Origin: Meira nashicola
Taxonomy: Eukaryota; Basidiomycota; Exobasidiomycetes; Exobasidiales; Brachybasidiaceae
Length of the DNA: 64,000 nucleotides
Direction of reading: 5' to 3'
NCBI GenBank assembly: GCA_001600355.1
Contig: BCJU01000001.1
Span: 4,774,013-4,838,012 of the forward strand
The notes beneath the pieces are model-generated. The model did not search any database. It saw only the letters and a program-made list of their open reading frames with translations, and was not told where the DNA came from. Shown one piece after another: positions 1-8,019 of this stretch; the first letter of the stretch is position 1, and each line of letters starts with the position of its first letter. Position numbers and translations under genes: made by a program.

Positions 1-2839
1 ATCACAGGTTTCTTCTTGGGCATTATTCCTTCTTCATCATCATCAGAATCCATCGTTCTTCGTTGGCGTTGCGTCAGTCTAGTCTGTGTAGATCTTTTGG
101 CACTGCTTTGTGTTTGTTTCGGAGGCGGCCATTGATCTGGTTCTTCTTCTTCATCATCCTCGTCATCCTCCCTATTCTCTGTTGCAGATTCTTTGAAAAT
201 GCTTTTCTTTTGTGAGGGAATGCCACTCGATTTAGCTTGCACACTATCTCTTTGGCTACGCAAACCATTACTGGAGATATGACTTTGGGTAGCATAGCGA
301 GGCCCTGTACCATAATCATCTGGTTCTACCAGATCCATTGCGATCGGTTTCCTAGCAGCACGTTCTTTGCAACGGAATTTTTTGAAATTAGGTCGTCCTT
401 GCCAAGTAGATGAATTTCCTTCGGAGGAACCGGTTGAACTATCACCTACAGTCACAGATCGATTACTTCTTTCAGGTCGAACAAGTGGCACAAAATCTAC
501 TTGAACAAAATTTCCAGCCGCACCAATATTGAAATCCTCTATCGACATCTTTTGCCATGCCACGAAATCTGGATCTTCCAATTCATCATCACGCACGAGC
601 ATCGTAGTTTCCTTACTCTTGGATGATCCAGCTTGGGACTGAGCTGGTTTTGCGATTCGTAATCGATCAAATTCTTTATCAAAAGCATCTATATGCTTTT
701 TGCTCTTTTTCAAAGTCATCAAAGATTGCAAGAAACGGTCATCTTTCGAAATTTCTGCTGCCGTATTAGAAGGCCGTTCGGCAATATATTCCATTGCTTG
801 CTGTGTAGGTCGCTGAGTTTCAGCTGCGTTTGATTGTTCCACAGCATGTATGCTACTATTTCCATTTGCATCATTTTGTTGTGTGTTGATCCAATCGATA
901 TCCCGTTCATCTTGAGCTTCCTCTTCGGCTCTACGCTTGCTGTTACGAGGTACAGCAGTCAAATCAGGATCTTGACTCTGCGCTTGCGTACGAGCTTGAC
1001 TTCGCTGAGTTGCTTGACGTTCTTCATCTTCTAATTGCTGTCTGAATCGTCTAGAATATCTCTCCTGTGTTTGTCCAGTGGCACCTAAGAAAGATGAAGT
1101 AGGATTTGCGCTCGTCATTGCGTCATTTGCTGAATCCTCGAATACACTCTGCCAAACGTCTGATCTTCTTGCTTGTTCTCTATTTCGTGTCACGTTCCTC
1201 TTTGGCTTGTTGGAGGATGAGGGTTGAGAGGATAAATGCTGTTGTGTGGGTGGAAGTGAAGAAATTTGTGAATCCATAGGCCCAACTGCAGATGTCTGGT
1301 TGGTAGTAGCGGGAGTGAACGAAGATCCGAACAAGTCATCAAACGGATTTACTTTTTCTAGACCTGCTCTACGTTTTGGCCTTCTTGAAGGTGTTGGTGG
1401 TACGACGAATTGAGTTTGCTCAGCAGCGGGAGGTGCGGGTGAATGCGCACGCTGCTCCGTGTGTTCCGTGGCCGGTACGTGGTTGGGTTGCTCTAAAATT
1501 TGATTTGCTTGCTCGCTTCCTACAATTGCCTCGTCGGCATTGTTGGTATTGCTTTGCACCTCTTCAACCTGTTCTTCAATTTCCTCTTCTTCATACTCTT
1601 CCGGTGCAAGTTTCGTCAGAAAGCGCGAGGGCGAAATGAGAAGAACCGTATCTTGTAGCGCTTTCAAGCCACTCTCCGGCATATACACTCCCAACTTTCG
1701 TGATATAGAGGCAAACCACTTATACCATTGAGTTTCTGTGTCTGTTTTAGAGGTGATGATTACCAACGTCGGCTTATGCGATGATGAATTGCGCTGCAAA
1801 GAGCTTTGTGATCTATCTTGTGCTTCTTCCTGTTTGGTTTCAAGGAATTGCTCAACTTCTTCTTTATTGGTAAAGCGGGATAACGATGAGGTTGAACAAA
1901 CGTCAATGTGTGCACCAGCTGCTTGAAATGCATGACAGCTATTCTTGAACATACGACGGACGTCTTCATCAGCGCTCGCAAACAAGATCGTCATACCTTT
2001 AAGCAAAGCTTTGCGTCGTTTATCGGGCTTGCTTTTTGATTTGATCTCTTCGTAGGTGATGTCGTCTACTTCATCGTCTGGCGGAAAGTACTCTTCATGA
2101 CTTGGTAATGTGAATTCGGCTTCGAATGATTCTGACTGTTGAATGACCTCACCGATATAGTCATCTGTCACAATGTAGGATTCAGCTACCAAAGCCTCGA
2201 GAAGTTGCACAGTAGGAGATGCAGATCGAATCACCAAATGACTGGCTCCTTGAACGATGTTTGGCGATTCAACGATCGGGATACCAAAGGGTGTCAGAAC
2301 TTTTTGTTTAGAGCGCAAGTCATCCAAGGACAAGATATTGGGCGCTACCCAGAATAACAAAGGTTCCCAAACAATTCGAATGGGCGGTGAACTTTTGGTA
2401 AAAATGACAAGATCTCCATCTTCAAGTTCACGTTGTTTGTTAGGTTCAACCTCTTCTCCGATAAAACTTTCCGGATTTTCTTTCCATCTTTCTTCATCAT
2501 CTCTTGAAATTATTCTAACCAACTTCTTTCCCGCATTCAAACGAATTTTTGGCCAATCTGCAGAATAATTTATATCTGTTAAACTGGATTGTGATTGTGA
2601 CCATTTATCCACTTCAATCGAACCTGAATCTCGACTGACGGTTTTATCGCTCAAGATTAGCTTTGCTGGAGGTTTTCTACCTACTTCATATTGTATACCT
2701 GGCTTGAGTAACTTCTTGACAGGCTCTATATTCAGACAAAAAGAGGCTTTCATGTTAGCAATCATTGAAATGTTTTGTGAATTTTCCGCTCAATCTTCTT
2801 ACCTTTGCTCCCTTCAAAAGCTGACTCGACCACCCACAT
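1..2839 (-). CDS. NBS1: Nibrin/Nbs1 homologue, MRN complex subunit (3' end beyond window)
   Basis: Nbs1 is the regulatory subunit of the Mre11-Rad50-Nbs1 complex that senses DNA double-strand breaks in the nucleus and activates Tel1/ATM. I read two exons: 2803-2839 and <1-2746. The 56-nt intron has GT..AG ends and a TGCTAAC branch site. The first residues, MWVV, match the MW start typical of nibrins. An N-terminal FHA domain follows (about residues 13-110; G35-R36, S50), then a region with the length and character expected for BRCT repeats and a long Ser/Gln-rich linker. Near the C terminus, NFKKF (residues 799-803) matches the Mre11-binding motif of nibrin. The frame stays open to base 1, so about 915 residues are visible and the C terminus is missing. 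The His expected in the FHA SxxH motif is replaced by Ser (SRDS, residues 50-53). The BRCT assignment is family inference; FHA plus NFKKF carry the call. Confidence 0.85.
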
Positions 2840-3163
2840 GACCTTTTCGCACCATTGATACAAACACAAAGCCTTGTCGATGAGTGATGACGAATAAATT
2901 AAAGGATGTTTGCGCGGTAACTAAAAAGAAGATGAAAGCAAAGATGTCAGTCAGGACTAAAGTGTTGTTCTTCTGCAGCATAAGAACAATAAAACTTACG
3001 CAGGTAGACTATACCGCCCTGGAATACAAAGCCGGCGCGTTAATTTACATGCACATTCATGGACACACATTAGAACAAATTTGAGGATAAAGATGATCAT
3101 TTTCAGACTAGTACTAGGTATATAAGATCATCATCATATGCGAAATGAAATTAAACAAAACTT
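2840..3163. other. Intergenic region between NBS1 and DUF4112 gene
   Basis: This holds the NBS1 upstream region and the 3' flank of the next minus-strand gene. It contains GTAGACTATA at 3004-3013, a motif repeated in other non-coding regions of the window. A short open frame on the plus strand here has no coding features. Confidence 0.5.
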
Positions 3164-3973
3164 TTACTTTTTACGATTCCAAAGTCGACTTCCTGAAGAA
3201 GATTGAGCTGTTTCTTGAGGAGTTGCCGTTTGTGATTGTGAAGCACCAACACTACCACCTTGTGCATTTAATTGTTGTTGAGAATGATCTTTCACCAATT
3301 GCTTTGCAGCAGGTTGAGCAGGATGAGTGTCTTCTTGTCCTCTTCCTTTACCGACTCGTTGACCGGGTAAAGGTGTTGGTTCCGGTGTCAAATTTGGTAA
3401 TCCAGCAGCAATATGTTCTTCACCTAAAATACGAAGGTATTCTTCTAAAAGTTTTGCATTTCTACTATTAGCCTTATAAATTGCTAAAATCATATCTCCT
3501 GCAATAGGTACCAAACCAACACCGGCACTAACACCATTATTCAACCACATCTTTGTTACGATCCAAGGAGGTAAATTTGCACCTTTTGCAGAAGGACGTA
3601 AAACTAAACAATAATTTAATAAAGCATCTGCAATATCACCTGCTCCTGGAATTAAACCAATAATTGCAGTCCAACCAAATCGGAAACCACAAAGTTCAAA
3701 ACCTTTATCTAAATAATGAGCACGACGAGCAATTTTACGTAAAAGTTGTGCTTCTTGTTTGGTTAAGCCGGGTGGTGGCGGGCGCTGGAAGAAGGAGAAA
3801 AAAAGGAAGAGGTTAGTCTTGATCTCGTACAGGACCTATATCATGCTCACCTTTCTTCTCTTTTGTTTTCCATTTGGCTCTGTCCAAAATTCATAAAATG
3901 GATCTTCAGGTTCATATACCCTAGCATGTTGCATAATCAATCTTCTGGCCGCTTTAGTAGCAATAGAAGTCAT
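3164..3973 (-). CDS. DUF4112 family protein
   Basis: Two exons: 3851-3973 and 3164-3784, joined across a 66-nt GT..AG intron, giving 247 residues. The start is ATG at 3973, reading MTSIATKAARR. The middle of the protein (about residues 60-150) is the DUF4112 region. It has two Gly-rich hydrophobic segments, each carrying a related motif: GLIPGAGDIADAL (about 84-96) and GLVPIAGDMILAI (about 131-143). These read like a tandem duplication of a membrane-inserting hairpin. The C-terminal ~90 residues are Gln/Pro/Ser-rich and probably disordered, ending in a basic RLWNRKK. The molecular function of DUF4112 is not established. The first exon has basic residues that could act in targeting, which is inference. 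It is divergent from the small acidic gene at 4282. Confidence 0.75.
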
Positions 3974-4281
3974 GATGAAGTGTAAAGGATTAGAGAAAAC
4001 ACTGATGGAAGCGAGAAAGGAGAAATGTCACACAATCTTTTCCAGTGACGTTTCCGCCGGACTGTGGAGTTGGGCATGCGAGCAGGTGTAGTGCATATAC
4101 CTAGTCTATGCGTGCACCGCCTTGCCCCTTCTAATAAAGCCTGAAGATGTTGTGTTGAAACAGGGTGGAGGCTTTTTTGCCCGATTGCATACAGGGTTTC
4201 CTAGACTACGCGTAAAAAGAAGAAATTATTTCAAACACATACAATCATTATCTGGGCCATCAAACAGGCAATCTCGGTGAA
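3974..4281. promoter_or_regulatory. Divergent intergenic region (DUF4112 / Gon7-like)
   Basis: A 308-bp shared promoter region. It contains CTAGTCTATG at 4101 and CTAGACTACGCGT at 4201 (the latter includes ACGCGT, 4207-4212). No recognised TATA box close to either start and no further gene. Confidence 0.4.
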
Positions 4282-4554
4282 ATGACCACGCATTTAATCG
4301 GATCATGGTCACTGGATGTGAATGGAAAGGGTGAAAATATTTCTTCTCTTCCGTCAAATGAGGATAAAAAGACGATTGAAGTGAAAAAAGGAGATTTTGG
4401 CGATTTAAATGCTGGTTTACACGATTTACGTCAACATTTTAATGATGTATTGACACAATGGAAAGACGCAATCGGAGATCAGGGTCAAAACAAAGAATCT
4501 AATAAAGCTGAACAGCAAGAAGAAGAAGAAAGTGATGATGATGAAGAAGATTGA
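4282..4554 (+). CDS. Small acidic protein, possible Gon7-type KEOPS subunit
   Basis: A 90-residue intronless frame starting at ATG 4282. It opens with a short hydrophobic/beta-like stretch (LIGSWSLDV). A helical segment rich in Leu, Gln and His follows (about residues 45-65, with LNAGLHDLRQHFNDVLTQW), and the protein ends in a strongly acidic tail (EEEESDDDEED). Size, a single central helix and the acidic disordered tail resemble Gon7, the small KEOPS/EKC subunit needed for t6A tRNA modification and telomere maintenance. Gon7 proteins diverge quickly, so the similarity is by architecture rather than an invariant motif. It could equally be an unrelated acidic protein. It is divergent from the DUF4112 gene and convergent with the glycine-zipper gene downstream (123 bp between stops). 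Confidence 0.5.
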   Translation: MTTHLIGSWSLDVNGKGENISSLPSNEDKKTIEVKKGDFGDLNAGLHDLRQHFNDVLTQWKDAIGDQGQNKESNKAEQQEEEESDDDEED

Positions 4555-4677
4555 TTTGATATTGACATAAATGATATTAAAATGGTATACAGGAGCTCGA
4601 TTATGAAGGACACGGAATTACGAAACAGCGGAAAATGTTGGTTTATACAAGATACACAAAACGAGATTCTCATCAAA

Positions 4678-5281
4678 TTAGTGCTTACCGAGCAAGCCTT
4701 GCAAGCCACCAAGAGGACCATCATGCTTTCCATGATGACCATGTCCATGGTGACCGTGCCCATGATGACCGTGTTTGTTTTTATTGCTAAACATTTCAAA
4801 AGCCATCTTTGCACCTTGTGCCAACATTGCACCACCACCAGCACTTGCTAAACTTGAATGATGACCACCGCTCATCTTGTTTGCCGCTACACCTCCGATT
4901 GCACCTAAAGCCATTGTACCTAAACCACGTTCACCATCGGCACCTTGTGGAATCGGATTTCCGCGTTCATCATAACGAACTTGTTGATCAGGATTTTGAT
5001 GATAATTATTCATTCCTGTATTATTACCGCCATAATTTGGACCGGTTGGATGAGCGTCATAATAAGAAGAAGCGGTATTGTTTCCATTTGCACCATATGG
5101 AGATTGACCGTAAGATTGATGATCAACTTGAGATGCTTCTGGGAAGCTTGGGCCACCTGGATAGGTCTATTATGGAGAGAAAAGAGATGATTATCAGATT
5201 CTGTTGTACAACAAACTTGTCAATTTATATACTTACAGATGGACCACCTGGATAGCTACTAGGTTGATTGTAATAAGACAT
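4678..5281 (-). CDS. Glycine-zipper, His-rich small protein
   Basis: Two exons: 5237-5281 and 4678-5166, joined across a 70-nt GTAAGT..AG intron, giving 177 residues. The N terminus carries a PGGPS element twice (SYPGGPS and TYPGGPS), one copy on each side of the intron, followed by an Asn/Tyr/Gln-rich low-complexity region. The core (about residues 96-135) is a glycine-zipper-like hydrophobic segment (LGTMALGAIGGVAANKM, then GGGAMLAQGAKMAFEMF), as in small membrane-associating stress proteins. Residues about 147-162 are a His/Gly repeat (HGHHGHGHHGHGHHGK) that could bind divalent metals. The end is LGGLQGLLGKH. No enzyme domain is visible. Function is unknown; membrane or cell-periphery association is inference from the glycine zipper. 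Confidence 0.7.
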
Positions 5282-5880
5282 ATTTGAGTGTGTTTGTTGT
5301 TATGAGGAGAGAAAAAACAAATGAGTTACGATTCAAACAGGGCCTTTTTATATCCATTCATTCTCCTCTATCCACGTTTTACATCACACAGCAATCTCAT
5401 CGGAGTATGGCGTACCTGCCACTGCATTTGCAATCATGTCCTTACAAAAGCAGGAAATGCGGGCTGTGTAGCATAAAGCTACTGCTCTTGGCAATACTCC
5501 GAATATTGTGCCCGAAAATCTCGATATAGACTAGATTACACAGTCTATCTGTAAAGGCTATTTTTACTTCTGTTAAAAGAGGCTGTGAACTGGCTGGCGG
5601 CGGTGTTTCGATTTCGGCGCCTTTTAAAGCGAAACGCGGTAAGACGGTACGCGGAGCTGAACAAAGGTGTAGGACCTTTTTTTTTTTATTCCGCAAATGA
5701 AATCAAAGCTAAATCTATCTTGACATATTTTCTCCTTCAAGAACATTCTTTCAACATTATCTTTTCACACAGCAGCTTTTGGAAGACCCGAAGACAGCTT
5801 ATTACTTGTGAGGTAGAGAATGTTCTTTGACTGGAGAATGATTGAAAGGATATGCAGGTGAAGGGTGTCGATTCGCAAAG
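5282..5880. promoter_or_regulatory. Divergent intergenic region, 0.6 kb
   Basis: Upstream sequence of both the glycine-zipper gene (minus) and the acidic orphan (plus). It contains an ATAGACTAG motif near 5526 and a T10 run near 5677. An out-of-frame ATG at 5838 opens a short upstream frame of seven codons before the orphan's start. No gene seen. Confidence 0.4.
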
Positions 5881-6954
5881 ATGGAAGAAAACACATTTAA
5901 AGGTGGTGAGAAGCCGGCTGGTATACTTAAACCGGAAGATTGCGATGAATTTCAGGACTTAATCTCTCACTTTCAAGAGGAAGAAAATAGTTCCAAAATA
6001 ACACATCTTTTAGCAGCACGTATTCATCTTGAAAGACTAGTTGAACAATATTGGGAAAGAAAGACAAAAGAAGAACAGTCTGAAGAAGCGTTCGATGAAA
6101 CAGATGAAGAAGAAGAAGAACAACAAGAGAGCTTAGAAGAACTTCGTCTACGGATCTTACAGCATCCCGTCTATTCTACCTCTCCGACTGTTTTTCGATG
6201 GCCTGTTTCGATATCTCAGCTAGCAAAGCCGGAATGGTCTTTTGCAGATGAAGTGTTGGCAATCTTTTCAAGACAATCTGTAATTGCTTCAAAGCCTCAA
6301 ATTAAAGATTCAAAACAATCAACAGCAGAAGAAGAAGATGTCGTCCAACCTTCTTCAGCCATACAAGATACTGCAACAAAGTCTCCACCTGCTGATGGAA
6401 CTGAAGATGAAGGATCCGAGGATGAAATGTTCACCTCTGTCGCCTTATCAACAATAAGTCATTGTAAAACTTCTCTTCAATTCTTGTTGGACTCTTTATC
6501 ACATCGCATTCCAATCGGAAGGAGTAGCGGTCAAAAAAGGATGCATAGAAGAGATATAATAACATGGCGTGACGTACTTAAAAGTATCCAAAATCTTCCT
6601 GAACCATCTCTTTTACCGAAAGAGGTAGTGCAATCTATCGAAGAAAGAATACATGCTATTGCAGGTTCGGCTGAAATCTTTCCAAGCGCAGCTATTCTTA
6701 CAAAACTCGGCAATCAAGGTGGTGCTTTGACCAAAATTCTTCAAAATCAAGCTCCTATACTGACTCATCAATCGGAAAAATCTAATGATCTCTCTCTCGA
6801 TTCCGATCAGACCGAAAAAAGAAATTCTTTGCAAAAGCGATTACGTGACATAGATCAAGATCTATTACTTACCTCGACTTCTTTCAAACACTCTCTTTTA
6901 CAACCTGCACCTTTTGAGCAGATTCTGTATAAGTACAAACGTCAAAAAACCTGA
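5881..6954 (+). CDS. Uncharacterised acidic nuclear-type protein (weak Rrn9-like character)
   Basis: A 357-residue intronless gene. I place the start at ATG 5881, which has a good context (AAG ATG G); the open frame runs upstream only through non-ATG codons. Features in order: a helical segment with ITHLLAARIHLERLVEQYW (about 43-61); an acidic stretch (DETDEEEEEQQE, about 75-86); a FRWPVSISQL element (about 107-116); a second acidic region (DGTEDEGSEDEMF); and a basic helical block containing GQKRMHRRDIITWRDVLKSI (about 220-239). The C terminus is KYKRQKT. Acidic patches with a RW/WRDVL-type core suggest a nuclear transcription factor subunit, perhaps Rrn9 of the RNA polymerase I machinery. 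No motif is decisive and I do not assign it. Confidence 0.65.
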   Translation: MEENTFKGGEKPAGILKPEDCDEFQDLISHFQEEENSSKITHLLAARIHLERLVEQYWERKTKEEQSEEAFDETDEEEEEQQESLEELRLRILQHPVYSTSPTVFRWPVSISQLAKPEWSFADEVLAIFSRQSVIASKPQIKDSKQSTAEEEDVVQPSSAIQDTATKSPPADGTEDEGSEDEMFTSVALSTISHCKTSLQFLLDSLSHRIPIGRSSGQKRMHRRDIITWRDVLKSIQNLPEPSLLPKEVVQSIEERIHAIAGSAEIFPSAAILTKLGNQGGALTKILQNQAPILTHQSEKSNDLSLDSDQTEKRNSLQKRLRDIDQDLLLTSTSFKHSLLQPAPFEQILYKYKRQKT

Positions 6955-7167
6955 GTATCTTACTGTACAATATATGTTACTACAATTAAAATGATGGATT
7001 TATTTCTTCTCTCGTCCTGTTCCATTCTTCTCTCTTCAAATATTTACAAGTGCCTGTATGAAAGAGAATGATCTCGTATCCTTCTAAGAAACAGAAAGGA
7101 GGTTGACAAGTCATTATAAAAATACATATGGGGAAGGAGGTACAATTTGTTTAATTAGAATTTTATT

Positions 7168-8019
7168 CTACATCTCCATAGCGAATTGTTCATCATTTTC
7201 ATGATGATTGTTATTACCATTACTGGTAGTACTCGTGCTACTATTACTGCCCAAACGGCCACGTTTAAGATTATTATTGTTTACAAGGCTTGAATCTTCA
7301 TCTTCTTCATCATCATCTTTATTGTTTGCTTGTTGTTTTGCAACTGCTGCTTCGGCTGCTTCTAAACGTTCTTTGAATGAAGAAGGTGTTGTGTTGGTTT
7401 GTTGTTGACCACCATCAATTTTACCAAAATTGAAAGCATTACCTGGACTACGTGGCTTACTTGCACTATTAGGTGGAGAACGGGTAATGGTGTTACCTGT
7501 AATTCCAGCGCTACCGATACTGCCAACATTAAAGTTTGCAGAAGATGATCGAATTGGCGAACGACCATATTGAACGTTGTTCATATTCAACGGTTTAATA
7601 TCATTCTTACGTCCATTACCAGGTTTAGTCACAGTTGTCCAAGGTGGAGAAGGATTACGAACGGTAGAAGAACCATTTGTTGAAGTTCTAGTAGAGTTTC
7701 GACGTTGTTGTTGTTGAGGGAAAGCATTCGATGTCAATTCAGGTGAACGACTAATCTCTTGTGGAACTGGAGTGATTGTTTGTGACAAAGGTGAACTTGC
7801 TAAAAGCAATAATTGTTCACGAGAATAAACAATCCTATTCGTTCCGCCAGGTGTTGTACCGAAAAGATTGTTCCCGTTAGGCGTCGTCGTTGCTTCTGTT
7901 TGATGATGATTGACGGTGTTTATTTTTGCATGACCATTACGATGATTAGGATTATGATGATGAGATTTTGGCAAATGGAAATCAGCGGGTGCACGACGAA
8001 TAGCAACAGGGGTGGTCAT
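7168..8019 (-). CDS. 4E-BP-like eIF4E-binding translational repressor
   Basis: A 283-residue intronless gene. Animal 4E-BPs bind the cap-binding protein eIF4E, block eIF4G recruitment, and are released when TORC1 phosphorylates them. The 4E-BP hallmarks appear here in the right order. LFGTTPGGT (52-60) corresponds to the TPGGT phosphosite of 4E-BP1. YSREQLL (65-71) fits the eIF4E-binding consensus YxxxxL-hydrophobic. An SP site (S76) lies 11 residues after the Tyr, the same spacing as Y54-S65 in human 4E-BP1, and a TP site (T83) follows. The last five residues, FAMEM, resemble the terminal TOS motif FEMDI that docks Raptor. Between the binding site and the TOS-like end lies a long Asn/Ser/Thr-rich stretch with further SP sites and one helical segment (about 218-232). 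The protein is more than twice the animal length (~118 aa). RRAP near residue 8 may stand in for RAIP. Confidence 0.72.
   Translation of the reverse strand: MTTPVAIRRAPADFHLPKSHHHNPNHRNGHAKINTVNHHQTEATTTPNGNNLFGTTPGGTNRIVYSREQLLLLASSPLSQTITPVPQEISRSPELTSNAFPQQQQRRNSTRTSTNGSSTVRNPSPPWTTVTKPGNGRKNDIKPLNMNNVQYGRSPIRSSSANFNVGSIGSAGITGNTITRSPPNSASKPRSPGNAFNFGKIDGGQQQTNTTPSSFKERLEAAEAAVAKQQANNKDDDEEDEDSSLVNNNNLKRGRLGSNSSTSTTSNGNNNHHENDEQFAMEM

Noticed and set aside
2884..3084. Short plus-strand frame opposite the NBS1 upstream region
   Set aside because: Begins at a non-ATG codon, is Lys-rich and featureless, and covers promoter sequence.
4207..4212. ACGCGT sites at 4207, 42134 and 48521 as cell-cycle boxes
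   Set aside because: Several copies are expected by chance in 64 kb and the flanking genes are not replication genes; only the CDC9 copy was kept.
5842..5880. N-terminal extension of the acidic orphan
   Set aside because: The frame opens only with TTG; the first ATG is 5881.
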